A stretch of 64,000 bases of DNA, taken from NCBI GenBank assembly GCA_928212115.1, contig CAKMRJ010005523.1, positions 148,492,735-148,556,734 on the forward strand. The letters are read 5' to 3'. Within the stretch, counting starts at the first letter, position 1. Each line of letters begins with the position of its first letter. Of this stretch, positions 35,484-47,811 are shown one piece after another. The position numbers and the translations under genes are program-made. Origin of the DNA: Lactuca virosa (taxonomy: Eukaryota; Streptophyta; Magnoliopsida; Asterales; Asteraceae). The notes beneath the pieces were generated by a model. That model was not told the origin of the DNA and did no database searches. It worked only from the letters and a program-made list of their open reading frames with translations.

Positions 35484-37036
35484 CTAGACTTCGTCCTCGA
35501 AGTCCGCTGCGGTGAACAACTCCGGATAGTGCTCCCGCATCTCCGCCTCCGGCTCCCACGTCCACTCGGACCCTCTTCGGTGCTCCCACTGTACCTTCAC
35601 CAAAGGTATCTCCTTGTTCCGCTGAACCTTCACCTTCCTTTCCATAATGGCCACAGGCCTCTCCACATAATTCAGGCGCTCATCGACCTGAATGTCATCC
35701 AATGATACTACCGCCTCCTCATCCAGAATGCACTTCCGCAATTGCAAAACGTGAAAAGTGTTGTGGATCTGACTGAGCTCCTCATGAAGCTCTAGTCTGT
35801 AAGCTACCTTGCCAACCCTGGCAATGATCCTGAATGGCCCAATATATCGAGGACCCAATTTCCCCCTTTTCTTGAAGCGGATCACGCCCTTCCAGGAGTA
35901 CCATGTCACCGACCTGGAACTCTAACTCAGATTGGCGTCTATCGGCGTAACTCTTCTGCCGATTCTGAGCGGTCTGCAGTCGCTGCCTAATCTGCTGAAT
36001 CTTCTCGGTAGTCTGCAAGATTACCTCCGTCCATCCCATCACCCTATGTCCGACCTCACCCTAACAAACTAGGGTGCGACATCTCCGCCCATACAACAGC
36101 TCGAAAGGTGGGGAGCCAATGTTGGAATGATAGCTGTTGTTGTAGGCGAACTCTGCAAGGGGTGGGTGGGAATCCCAGCTCCCACTGAAGTCAATGACAC
36201 ACGCCATCAGCATGTCCTCGAGGGTCTGAATGGTCCGGTTGCTCTGACCGTCAGTCTGCGGATGATATGTTGTGCTAAAATGCATCCGCGTGCCCAGTTC
36301 CTCATGGAACTTCTGCCAGAATCAGGAGGTAAATCTAACATCTCGTCAGAAACAATGGAGACCGGAACCCCGTGGCGAGCGACGATCTCGCAGACATACA
36401 CGTCGACCAACTTCTCGGATGATGAACTCTCTCGTATAGCCAAGAAATGGGAACTCTTGGTCAATCGATCCACGATGACCCATATAGCATCAAAGCCCTT
36501 CGCCGTCCTCGGCAGCTTGGTAATGAATTCCATCGTGATCTGTTCCCATTTCCGCATGGGAATCTCCAGGGGCTGCAGTGTACCATGCGGCCTCTGATGC
36601 TTGGCCTTGACCATCCTACATGTCAAGCACCTCTCGATGTACCAAGCGATTTCTCGCTTCATGCACGGCCACCAGTAACTCAAACTCAAGTCCCGGTACA
36701 TCTTGGTGGCCCCCGGGTGAATAGAAAAGTGAGACTTGTGAGCCTCCTCCATAACTGTCTGTCTGGCCCCACCAGACATCGGAACCTATACCCGACCACA
36801 TCGGGTCAACAATCCCCGACTATCCTGCACAAACCGGGTGTTCTCGCCCCTGATCCTCTCCAGTTTCCAGTTCTCCGGTCGCATGCCCTCAACCTGAGCA
36901 TCTATGATCAAACTCACAAGCGGAGAATCCACCGCTATCCTCATACATACCGCTGGGGTGGAAGACCCAACTGACTGGCGGCTCAGAGCGTCCGCCACCA
37001 CATTCGCTTTACCGAGGTGGTAAATGATCTCGCAAT
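35484..37036 (-). pseudogene. Chromovirus pol remnant: RNase H end, integrase, chromodomain
   Basis: Begins in RNase H at DCEIIYHLGKANVVADALSR (from 37036), continues through the integrase zinc-binding part (36779 downward, HFSIHPGATKMYRDL) and core (VIVDRLTKSSHF, VSD, then after a frameshift YHPQTDGQSNRTIQTLEDML near 36270), and ends in a chromodomain (VKVQWEHRRGSEWTWEPE, about 35580-35530). Breaks: stop after CGRV near 36786, frameshift after VSD near 36350, stop at 36061, frameshift near 35900. Protein sequence is clearly different from the 15235-25901 element, so it is a separate family. Confidence 0.85.
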
Positions 37037-37700
37037 CGTGAAATCCCTCATTGACTCGTTGAGTTTCCCTGTAACTCGTCGAGTTCATGCGTGTCCAAAT
37101 GTCGGGAAACCCCTAATTGACTTGCCGAGTTACCCCACTGACTCGCCGAGTCCATGCAGAAGTCCTTGCACGACAATCTTCATCGGAATCGCCGAGTTGG
37201 CCATGCAACTCGTCGAGTCCCTTCAGTCCTTTCTTTATTCATATGCTTTTTAAGCCATTCTAAGGCTACATATCACAGATCAAGCTTCCTAAGGCATGTT
37301 TATCACGTAAAGTTGCAAACTTTACGTGCATGCAAGGCTCTAAAGACTTAGAATATCAAATCAAAGCTTGAAATCGGGTTTAACACATAAGGAAAGGTTC
37401 ACTCTTGCTAAAGCTGGAAACTTTATGGACTTAGAGACCCAGAAGGGTTCAGATCTGAAGTTGCAACTTCAGATCTTAGCTCATACCCAAGAATGGCTTC
37501 CTAACATGATAGAAAATCCCTAATCTTTAACCAAATGAGATCTAGAAAGAAATAAGGTCAAAGTAATGACTTGATACCTTCAAATGATGCTACACTAAGG
37601 TAGGCTTCAAATCCACACACGTTCTTTGCTTCAAGCTACTTGATCTTCAAGCTCCTCTCACTAAGATTCACCTTCCAAAGCTGAGAGTCGGGGCGTTACA
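37037..37700 (-). repeat. 5' LTR fragment of the deleted chromovirus
   Basis: About 660 bp, matching roughly 34805-35466. Palindrome pairs at centres 37059/37079, 37125/37146 and 37192/37213 parallel those in the complete LTR. It is fused to RNase H coding at 37037. Confidence 0.88.
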
Positions 37701-39369
37701 GGTTTTTTCAATATAAACCAACGTTTCTTTAGATCTCCAAAAGCCCGCTCGACATCCTTCCTAGCTCTCTCTTGAGCTTTCTTGAATTTTTTCCGACGAG
37801 TATCATTCGGACACGTAAACGATTTAACAAAAATTGCATACTCATGATAGATCCCATCAACTAGATAATAACCATATTTATATGGTGTTCCACGCAATTG
37901 GAAAGAAGAATCCAGTGCAGATCCGCCGTATATGTTGTTAAATATAGGTGAACGATTAAGAACGTTAATGTCGTTAAGGGATCCAGGAGAATCAAAAAAA
38001 GCATGTCAAATCCACTAATCCTGTGATGCCACCGCTTCAAGTATGACCGCTGGATGCCCATGATCACCTCGGTAAATTGACCATGGTGTGAGGCAGGGCA
38101 ATTTTCCCATGCCCAATGTAGACAATCTAAACTTCCTAACATTTCAAGGAAGTCATGTACGCTAGCATGATGAGATTGCAATTTCATGATGTCATTGCGT
38201 GTAGGTTTACGTAAATATTTTGGACCATAAAACTGAATAATAGTTTTACAAAAATAGTGTAGACTATCTCGTACGGTCCTAGATGACATCCTAAAACTCT
38301 CGTCCAACACATCAGGAGAGATGTCATATGCTAATTGACGAAGTGCAGTTGTACATTTTTGTAAAGGGGTGAAACCGGGTGTACCTCTAGAATCGGGCCG
38401 TTGCTTGAAAAAATCACACTCCCTCGTTAGATCTTCGACTATACGTCCGTACAATGGTTGAACATTCTGAAGCGCCTTCTAAAGTAGTATCCTTGAAACG
38501 TGGCATTTTCTTGAAAGTAGTCTTGTATCAGATGTTGGTTTGCATCTTCACGATTTCTACAAATAAATCTTTGGGTTCTCTGTTCAGCACTGTCGGATGC
38601 CCTACTGCATGCCGCTTCATACGTTTGTTCCGCAAATTTAGCAACAGCGACAAAAACATCGAACATAACATCAAATTCTTCAGAAGAATCGGACGAATAC
38701 ATTTTTTTGATTTTTTTGAGAGGTGATGTAGTAGAAAGATTAAAAAATATATATGAATGGTTGAAAGGTTTAAATAGATGTTAAAGGTTAAAAGAAAGAA
38801 AAAAAATTAAAAACCCAATTTTTGACGGTTTGCAACGGTCAAATGTGTTGCCGAATCAAAATCATGCATCGACCGCTCCCTCCGAAAGCCGCATTGCAGT
38901 CTCGGCCGCACCTGGATCGCACCCAGGGGCGGTGTTTGTGCTTATGTGGCAAGGGTAGTGCGGTCCAGGCCGCACCCACTCCGTCTGGCCTAAATCCAAA
39001 GTCCAAATTACGCATTCGTTGCCCGATTTGCAATCAAGGATGAAATGGGTTTTCTAATTTCTAAGTATATTTAGAACATAAAACTATATAATTCCCTAAT
39101 TAAAAATAAAACCAATAAAAATAAAAGAGTCGCAGCTAAAAAATTTCAAACTTCATATTTTAAAATTGAAAAATCTAAAGGATGGCGATACCATATCAGA
39201 TATTAAGTTAGAAGCAATAGTGTGGGTTATGCATTGAATCAATGGCATTACACTGATAAATATGTTATTAGATATAGAGTTATGTTATCAGATATAGAGT
39301 TGTAGTCACAACTCATGCGAACCATTTGCTTACATTGTGGCCTTGTCTAGGCCTCTAGGCATATAGCAA

Positions 39370-39490
39370 AGTTTATGACGAAAAGTCTAGACACATTAGC
39401 CTTAAACATATCTACGTGAAACAGTTGACATTTCATGTAGGAATTTAGCGGATTTATTTACCAAATATATGTCTAAAGATATTATAGGAT
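39370..39490 (+). pseudogene. Degenerate copia RNase H relic
   Basis: Forward translation in two frames gives RHISLKHIYVKQL and NLADLFTKYMSKDI, matching the last part of copia RNase H (SRHI..KH..V.. and ADxxTK). The rest of 38994-39646 has no recognisable feature. Confidence 0.55.
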
Positions 39491-39646
39491 TATACAATAC
39501 AATATTTTAAAGCATAATTGTTGTATAATAATAAAAAAAAAAATTGTGTAAGTATCAACTTCTTTATATAAACTACAAACAAGTGGATTTTGAACCCATT
39601 GACTATGTTTTGTGGAGCCATGAAGGCTTAAGATAAAAACTACTTA

Positions 39647-40258
39647 GGTGTTGTTTGTTTTTCCGAAGCAAAAATTTAAAAAGTTTGCGGACCACCTCTG
39701 CAAACCTTTACAACAGAAAAGGTGGACCAAACGGCTGCAGGCTGTAATAAGAAGCGTGTTTGTTTTTGTTAACATCTGCAGACTGCTGCAGACATTAAAA
39801 ATTTAAAATAAACTAATTTAAAAAACAACATTAAAATGAATTAACTTATTTAATCAAATGAGAGAAAACAATTAAAGAGATATAAATTTAATGTATCAAA
39901 TGTTAAAGGGATGAAAATAGAATATAGTATATCAGTAAAGGGCCATAAACGTAATATTAAATATACTTCATGGACACTTATTTAAAAAACAACACATGTC
40001 GTTGTTAGATTTTTGGAAAAAAAAAAGGGCCGATTGTTTTTTGGGATTAGATTTTTTTTAGGTTTAGGTTTGAAGGGGTAGGAAGAGGTGGGAAGAGGTA
40101 TAACAAATGTTTCCCCAAGAAGCACACGGGCAGAGGTTTTAAGCCCCAAAGACTTCCAAAAAACAAACTGCTGCGGGACAAAAAAATATTGCGCATGTGC
40201 TGCGCCGCGCAGCAATAAGAGTTTTGAAAAGGTTTTTTTAAGAAAAACAAACAACACC
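39647..40258. mobile_element. MITE with TTA target duplication (Tourist-like)
   Basis: 612 bp with 17-bp inverted ends GGTGTTGTTTGTTTTTC / GAAAAACAAACAACACC and TTA on both sides (39644-39646, 40259-40261). The sequence CTGCAG occurs near its left side; no coding capacity. Confidence 0.78.
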
Positions 40259-40261
40259 TTA

Positions 40262-41010
40262 GTCTCTGTCCAAGCCCAAACTCAAACACGATGTGCTTCA
40301 TGTTCTCATATTCATAGCAATTACCAAGTGCAATAAAAGTTAACAATCCCGATTAATTAATGAAGTTGTAGAAGCTAATATATTTCTACCAACTCAAAGA
40401 AGTTGTAGATGGATAGAAACTTTTTGAGGAATAACTACTGATATGATACTAAGATTAATCTTTTGCGTAATTACATTTTTATTTTATTTGCAACTAGGTT
40501 ATAACCTGTGGAATCCACGACTGACAAAAAAATATAGAGATGATGAAAATCATAATCATTAATTATAATTTTATAAACAATTTTTTATACAACATATTAG
40601 ATGTTTTGTTTTTTATTATTATTTTTAATTAATATGTAATACAGTTTCAAAACAACAATATCTATTAATTCAAATTAATATAAAGTCGTATAAACCTATT
40701 TACACAATAATTATTAAGTATACAAATGAGAACTTAGTTTTAGGGACAGCAACCACTTCATTCACTATGTTTTCTACCTCACAATATTCATTAAAATTCA
40801 TTTCATAACTATCATGTACACTTTTTATTTGCTTGTTGGAGTCTTTCGAAGATGTTGAAGATGAACTTTGCCAAAAAGATAAAAGAACAATATAGTTGCG
40901 ATGAATCTTTGTCACTTTTTTGCATTTGACCTTTGGTGGCTCATACTGATATTTGGATGAGATCTGGAAGGTAACCATAAATGTGCCACCTTTGGAAGAA
41001 TAGATCGTCG
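40262..41010. other. AT-rich intergenic sequence
   Basis: No supported gene. A minus-strand ORF at 40700-41044 has low-complexity composition and overlaps the LINE 3' tail. Confidence 0.5.
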
Positions 41011-42285
41011 GTTTTTTTTTTTGAAAACGGCGAATAAGATGCATATATTAGAAGAAAAAGAAACCATAGCAAGAAGCTATGACATAAGTACAGGGAACAA
41101 CAAACAGTAACATAAACTAATGTACAAACACGAAAAGTAAGCAAGATATCAAAATGGGGAGCAGCACCAGTCTACCCAACATTTTCCAGAATTGCCCATG
41201 TATTTGCACCATTCAAATGCCTGTAATATAATTGAATCTGCCGTTTTAGTAGGAGAGGGATGTTTTTTGTGGAAGATTTTCTCATTACGGGCTGACCAAA
41301 TGTTCCATACTGTCGAGTATAAGATTGCATTAAGCACTTGCCTTTTATTTGAGCAGTTCCCCCAAGAATTTCCAAACTCAATACATTCCTGGACGCTGTC
41401 AAATTCAATGCCATGCACACCACACCATTTGAGAATCCAATACCATACCGTCTTTGCAAAGTTACACCCGAATAAGAGATGGTTTGCTGATTCGATTGCA
41501 CTATCACATAAGTGACAATTCAAGTTAATTACCGAAAAACCCCTTTTATTGAGTGCTTCTGCGACCGGAATTCTATCAAGATTGGTCTTCCATATACAAC
41601 ATTTGACTTTAAGGGGGATGAGTTTCGACCAACATATTAGTGTCCCAGTGAAATGACTACCGGAATCGTCGATTAGTCTCCTCAAAACATTGACCATATA
41701 AGTTCTTTCTTGGTGTAAGTTAAAGCGAAATCCAATTTTTGAAGAGAATTGAAACTCCTGGGAGGCAAAAAAATTTGATAAAACTCATGTAATTCTATGA
41801 GCATATTGTTGATGGGGGGTTGCATTTCCATATCCACACAAAATCATCCACATTAATCTTGTCCAAAAGTGTGCACTTTTTAACCGACTCCATGTTATAC
41901 TGATAAGGGAATCGAATTTGTAATGGGATATCACCACACCAAATGTCTTTCCAAAAAGGAATTCGTATGTTGAAGCTCGGAATTATAGAGAATATTCCAC
42001 TTGGTTCTATGTTATGGCTGGAAAGACTTTTAATAGCCTTGTCAATATTACTCCAGACTCCAGAGCTATCCTTCCTGCACAAAAAAGTGGAGGGGTGTGC
42101 TTTCAGATTATGAATACTCTCAATAACATCCGCCCACAGTTTCCCTTGTTCATTTTTAAGTCTCCACCACCATTTGGTTAAAAGTGCAATGTTTTGTGCT
42201 AATAGTGTACCAACTCCCAAACCACCTTTTTTTTTGCTCGTCACAATCTTGGACCAATCTACCCAATCAGTTTTCATTGTTTCTT
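41011..42285 (-). mobile_element. 5'-truncated LINE with poly(A) tail
   Basis: Minus-strand remnant: C-terminal region of a plant LINE ORF2 in two frames, then about 125 bp of 3' UTR ending in a run of A (minus strand) at 41011-41023. The start inside ORF2 and tail fit target-primed reverse transcription with early stop. A clear target duplication was not found. Confidence 0.78.
41149..42277 (-). pseudogene. LINE ORF2 C-terminus (zf-RVT region)
   Basis: 42277-41795 encodes the region after the RT (KIVTSKKKGGLGVGTLLAQNIALLTKWWWR, WKDIWCGD), typical of plant LINE proteins. After a frameshift between 41795 and 41740, 41697-41149 encodes the zinc-binding zf-RVT domain (WSKLIPLKVKCCIWKT, then CHLCDSAIESANHLLFGC with C-X2-C...H-X4-C). 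RT and endonuclease domains are absent. Confidence 0.82.
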
Positions 42286-42289
42286 CAGT

Positions 42290-43267
42290 TTAAAGAAAGA
42301 TATATGACTTTTTATTTTATTAAAAGTCATTTAATCCCACTTTAATTATAGTCTTTGATGTAAATAGTTACAATACCCTTCGTTTAAAAACACATGGACA
42401 AAAAGAATAACGAAAAACAACAATAAATAACATCAAAGAATAGGGAACAAACTTTCAAGGCATTAATCTTAATAAGAAAAAATCAAGGTTATAGTTTATT
42501 TACCAAGTCTTTTTTTTCTGCATTAAGTTAAGCACCCATTTATAGTTTCTAAGAAAAATTAGCAAATACCAAATCCCATAGATTGTAAATATTAATAACA
42601 AAGGAAAGGAATACCACCGATTGCAGCCCCTTTAACATCATATAAACTTCAAATATATACTTAGAGGTAGTAGGAGCCATCATGAGGCCGAATAGTTACT
42701 TCAAAGTTTAGAAATGGCCCATGTTTATAAAAGGTTCAGAAATGGTCCTTGTTTAAAAAAACGGAGAAATTTTCCCTGTTTAAAAAAAATGCAGAAAAGG
42801 TGCATTTTATAAAGTAGAATGTTAAAAATGACATTTTATAGAAAGTAGAATGCTATAAAAGTTCTTTTTTTAGAGTCCATGTCAAGTTCAAATGACCATG
42901 AAATTCTAAAACATACTAACTTGGCAATATTCCAATGACCAAAAGTGATAATTGATCTAAGATCCGATATTCCACTCAAAAAAAATTATAAAAGATATTT
43001 ATCTAATATATTCACCTCTAATATTCTTGGATTATTTATGCAATGATGGCAGGTTCATCAGCATATTCATCTGTCTTGTGGTATGTGTTTAGGACCTATC
43101 GTCTCGTCCGGTTAATTAACATTTAAGCGGTTGTTTTTTTTCCAGAACATATATAACATAGAGATCCCATAAAATATGGAAATAATCAAGAGGGTACGAT
43201 CAATATTCTTTTTTCCATATGTTAAATTTGATATTTAGACCTAAGTTATGTTCAAGTGGTTACAACA
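42290..43267. other. AT-rich intergenic sequence
   Basis: No gene seen. A short degenerate repeat of AGAAATGGYCC / GTTTAAAAAAA phrases lies at 42700-42800. Confidence 0.5.
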
Positions 43268-43284
43268 TCTCTAAATATTATTAA

Positions 43285-44180
43285 AAGAGAAACTTTATGA
43301 CATCATCTTAAATAATTTGGATCATTGATTGTATTTCAATCTTATTTTTTCCACCCTTAGATCAAATTGCTGACATCATCTTCCCCGTATGGAATGTATT
43401 TAATTCCAATAAATGTTTTCCAATCGTCAAACAATAACTTACATTCGTTGAAATGGAATGTATTTAATTCCAATAAAACATTTCCATATTTTAAATCTTG
43501 AATTTCCGATTATGAAGATTTTAATATGGTCAATTTTAAAAGCATATTACTAACAAACCATTTCAATCAAAGCATTAATATCAATCATTAATATAAATCC
43601 GTTTATATTAGTAAACCATTAATATAAAATCTATTTTTATTAGGAAATCATTAATATTAAAAAATCATATCCAAATTATCACATACATATATGATTCATC
43701 ATTGAATCCGCGGCTCACACTTATTTTCAATCGTTTTTTTTCTTCAAACATTTTCCTACAACATCATTCTTATTGCTTATAACTTTCATCATCTTTTCTG
43801 CTTTAAACATTCGCTCTTGTGCACTAGAATGTCAGTACCTTCTTTCGTTTTTTATATTTTTTTTAATTATTTTTTTGTTCCTATATCAAATATATGTATT
43901 CATATATTTCGATTTTCTTTGTCACAAATTACATGAAATCAGTTAACTACATTTCTGAAACTTTTCAAATAAACAGGAAAAGATATTACATACCTTTAAC
44001 AAAACAGAAATTAACTATCTTGGGAACTGACATTAATTATGAAAATGTTACTTTTATATCTTAGATATTATTATGATTTTTTTAATTTTTATGTCATAAG
44101 AATCCGGTTAATTTTGGCATGATTTTAAAATATCTTTGAAATTATTATGTTTTTGTATATCATACCAACCTACTTATTTT
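43285..44180. repeat. Helitron 5' region, direct repeat copy 1
   Basis: Repeated at 45112-46005 with few differences by eye; see the Helitron entry. Confidence 0.85.
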
Positions 44181-45111
44181 GTCTTCCTATGAAACCTTTC
44201 CTACAAAACCGGTTTGCATTTGATAAGCCATTAAATTTAAAATTGAATACATACCGATTTCAAAATCTTTTTAAATTGGAAAACTATACAATTATCCCTT
44301 CAATTCAGGAAAAATATATCATTGACTTATTTGAATTTGAAATTAGTATAATATTAGCCAATAAATCAGGAACTATTGTTATCTTCTCAAAAAATTAATA
44401 TTGATATCGTATTTGATTCCTCTCTTTCTTCGAGGTACCGGACTCCAAAATTGCTATCGCTTTCTACATGTGTAATGTATTGTGAGGTATCAAGTTCAAT
44501 ACAGATTCTACATAGGTTGAATTGGTTAATTCTCCATCAGGTAATATGTGTTTTGATTAATCGTTTCTGGAAAATATAAAGTCTTCATCTTATAAATGTA
44601 TCCAGAAGTTCACACCATGTACATATTCCGATTCATTCAGCATACTGCTTCATTGAATCCAAAAAAAAGAATCAATCAAATCAAGCATGATAGTAGTACT
44701 TTCAGATCTAAAGTTTTAAAGACAATGTTAATGGAAACCAGTATATACAACACGGTTTAAGGAAACACGTTGCTAAGAATTGATCGGTTGGATTAATGGA
44801 AACCAGTATTACATGAAAACCAATAACAATATTATTTTGTGCACAATTGCTCTAATCATAAACTTGAAATTTGTGTCTCATGGCTGCTGCTTAATGGTTT
44901 GAAAGTGAAAGTTAAGAAGAAACTATAATAGAAATTAGGTTAAATATTGAATGGGATCTGTAAAAACCATGTAACATCTCCGTTTTTATAATTTAACTCC
45001 CTGTAGCCTCCTTCCCTTTAATAACGTTTATTTGGGCCTAAATACAACATTTTATAGCACCCTACTTTCCAGAAAAAAAATCATTTTATAGTATCCTACT
45101 ATAAAAATCAT

Positions 45112-46005
45112 AAGAGAAACCTTATGACATCATCTTAAATAATCTGGACCCTTGATTGTATTTTAATTTTATTTTTTCCACCCTTAGATCAAATTGCTGA
45201 CATCATCTTCCCCGTATGGAATGTATTTAATTCCAATAAATGCTTTCCAATCGTCAAACAATAACTTACATTCGTTGAAATGGAATGTATTTAATTCCAA
45301 TAAAAGTTTTCCATATTTTAAATCTTGAATTTCTGATTATGAAGATTTTAATATGGTCAATTTTAAAAGCATATTACTAACAAACCATTTCAATCAAAGC
45401 ATTAATATCAACCATTAATATAAATCCGTTTATATTAGTAAACCATTAATATAAAATCTATTTTTATTAGGAAATCATTAATACCAAAACATCATATTCA
45501 AATTATCACATACATATACGATTCATCCTTGAATCCGCGGCTAACACTTATTTTCAATCATTTCTTTTCTTCAAACATTCTCCTACAACATCATTCTTAT
45601 TGCTTATAACTTCCATCATCATTCTCTGCTTCAAACATTCGCTCTTGTGCACTAGAAGGTCAGTACCTTCTTTCGCTTTTTATATTTTTTTCGATTATTT
45701 TTTTGTTCCTATATCAAATATATGTATTCATATATTTCGATTTTCTTTGTCACAAATTACATGAAATCAGTTAACTACTTTTCTGAAACTTTTCAAATAA
45801 ACAGGAAAAGATATTACGTACCTTTAACAAAATAAAAATTAACTATCTTGGGAACTGACATTAATTACGAAAATGTTACTTTTATATATTAGAGATTATT
45901 ATTATTTTTTTTTAATTTTTATGTCATAAGAATCCGGTTAATTTTGACATGATTTAAAATACCATTGAAATTATTATATTATTGTATATCATACCAACCT
46001 ACTTT
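45112..46005. repeat. Helitron 5' region, direct repeat copy 2
   Basis: Second copy of 43285-44180. Confidence 0.85.
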
Positions 46006-47689
46006 TTTATCTTTATATAGTAACAATAAAATTTATAAATTTACACAACAAATATACATATTTCGAATTTTGTAATATTATTATACCTTACAAAATACAA
46101 CTCCCTCCAAAATAATTTTCGTCAGTAATTTCATCCATAATTTTATCAAATTTAAATTTGTATTTTCTTTATATAAAATTTTTTAATGATCCTGACTTTT
46201 TTCCTCCAAAAGTATATCAAGCATTTACGTCTTAGATAATGTTGCCCCATTATAATTATTACTTTCCAAAAATATATATGTTTAATGAGGAATTTGATTT
46301 AATGAAGGAAGTAAATGTTAATTAAAACGAGATATATATTCCATAATTATTACACGGGTTTATTAAAAAAAATTTAATGTCAAGGTGTAAACATTAAGCA
46401 TTTTTAAAGTGAAATTTCAGAATACATACAAATGATGATGTTGTATAATGAAATATAAAATTGAATAGACCGGAAAAAAAACTATTAAGACAGTCAATCT
46501 TGAAAATAACATAATTATGAAAAATTATAAAGTAAGATAAAAATTATAAGATATTAGGAGATTTGTAAAAAGTACAATTAGTAAAATCGTTACGGTTATT
46601 AGAAAAAATAAGACCGTTAAGATTAGTAAAAATTCAATATATAAACTAAAGTATCACAATAGTAATGAAATATCATTATTTGATATTTCATATAATTGAA
46701 AGATATACCAAATTACATTGATGATATACTAAAATTATTCAAAATTGCGCCAAAAATAATGCAAAGTTCTTGCGAACACCAAATAAATAAAAACAAACAT
46801 AAAAGCTAGCACTTATATTCATAATCAATTTAAAATAAACTAATCATAATTTAGAAAGGAATCTCTATTGATGATATACTAAAATTAAATCCATATAACA
46901 TTTAACATTCTATAAATTATATTATATGACTTTATTTGAATAAATGAAATAGTTGTCAATATTTAATGCAGTGGAAAAAACGGTATATTGGTTGTCAATA
47001 TATGTTTAAATTAGGTAACTTTATTATGGAATGAACGTCTAATTAAAATGCTTATAATTATATAACAATATCATAACTATATGAGACGAGGAAGGTCGTT
47101 CAACTAATAAAACAAAAAATATTGTCTACAAAGAGGTCCTTCAATGATTATAAATATTTATCGTTTTCAATGTATTTTCTACATATTTCAATAATACTCA
47201 TAACCATATATATTTTTTTTATAATAATTATGCAATATCTATAAACAATTATATGTTTTTTATGCGATTCTCGCGTTTAACGCGGGCTATAATCTAGTTT
47301 ATCAATTATAGCTCAATTTTTTAAAATACATAAGTAATAACTATCTGATTGTTAATAACAAATAGAACTTTCTTTGAGGTTGTTACACCATCATTTACAT
47401 TTCATGATAGCCACAAATCCACAATCATCTCGAATAAAAACATGAAAGTCACAAATCCAACAACAAAATTACTTTGTATCGGATAAATAAGAGCTATTAA
47501 GTGTAACAATTTTTTTGCATAAAATTAGTTCACCTATCGAGGATTAACATTGACATAGTTAGAATTATCAAATATTATCTTCCCATTTACTTGAATCAAC
47601 AAAAATTGATGATGCCTAATAAAGGGAATGAAATAAAAGAATCAATAAGAGAAAAATTGAAGCTTAGGGTTATGCCACTCGCTGACCTT

Positions 47690-47811
47690 CAACATCAATA
47701 TTAAGTAGAGTTGAATATATATTATGTAAACATCACCTTGTATATGCAACCAACATCAATATTAAGTAGAGTTGAATATATATTATGTAAACATCACCTT
47801 GTATATGCAAC
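47690..47811. repeat. 61-bp tandem duplication
   Basis: Two adjacent copies of a 61-bp unit, apparently identical (47690-47750, 47751-47811), 125-250 bp downstream of the RsmE-like stop codon and so likely in its 3' UTR. Confidence 0.9.

Larger units (their letters stand above)
33943..37700 (-). mobile_element. Internally deleted chromovirus inserted in the Harbinger transposase
   Basis: Plus-strand order: complete 3' LTR (33943-35466), polypurine tract, pol from C-terminus to RNase H (35484-37036), then only the first about 660 bp of the 5' LTR (37037-37700). Flanked by GGTT at 33939-33942 and 37701-37704. The rest of the 5' LTR, primer site, gag, protease and RT are gone. Confidence 0.85.
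33695..38702 (-). pseudogene. Harbinger (PIF-type) DDE transposase, split and broken
   Basis: N-terminus at ATG 38702 (MYSSDSSEEFDVMFD), then a frame break near 38450 (one base missing), then 38447-37701 and finally 33938-33695. Recognised by the plant HARBI1/ALP1-like order: FTPLQKCTTALRQLAY, MLGSLDCLHW with a catalytic Asp (about 38126-38097), the NDINVLNRSPIF segment, DGIYHEYAIF with another catalytic Asp, ERARKDVERAFGDLKKRW with the Glu, and CIILHNM. Lesions: frameshifts near 38450 and 38068, two stops where LWIW is expected (near 38018-38010). The chromovirus insertion splits the gene after FILKKP; removing it with one copy of the GGTT duplication restores the frame into the C-terminal exon part, so the insertion hit a then-readable frame. 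Confidence 0.85.
33301..38990 (-). mobile_element. PIF/Harbinger DNA transposon carrying an inserted chromovirus
   Basis: Inverted ends GGCCGGAAGGAGTGG (33301) and CCACTCCGTCTGGCC (ending 38990) are flanked by TAA on both sides (33298-33300, 38991-38993), the Harbinger target. Without the 3.76-kb chromovirus the element is about 1.93 kb and encodes a transposase on the minus strand; no second (MYB-like) ORF, usual in PIF elements, is seen. A subterminal repeat of the left end (AAGGAGTGGTGCCACACTTT, 33400-33419) parallels 33307-33326. Confidence 0.88.
43268..47297 (+). mobile_element. Non-autonomous Helitron(s), probably one within or beside another
   Basis: The 3' terminus is typical: a GC-rich hairpin CGCG-TTTAA-CGCG (47269-47284) followed by ATAATCTAG, ending CTAG at 47294-47297 before T. 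Two candidate 5' ends start with TC and lead into AAGAGAAAC-TTATGACATCATC: 43268 (preceded by A) and 45094. About 0.9 kb is directly repeated (43285-44180 and 45112-46005, offset 1827). No Rep/helicase sequence is present. The inner copy 45094-47297 is the more certain one. Confidence 0.65.

Noticed and set aside
39001..39369. Further copia coding upstream of the RNase H relic
   Set aside because: Some phrases look RNase H-like, but no frame could be followed with confidence.
44147..44398. 83-codon ORF inside the Helitron region
   Set aside because: AT-rich, no family likeness, not conserved in the second repeat copy.
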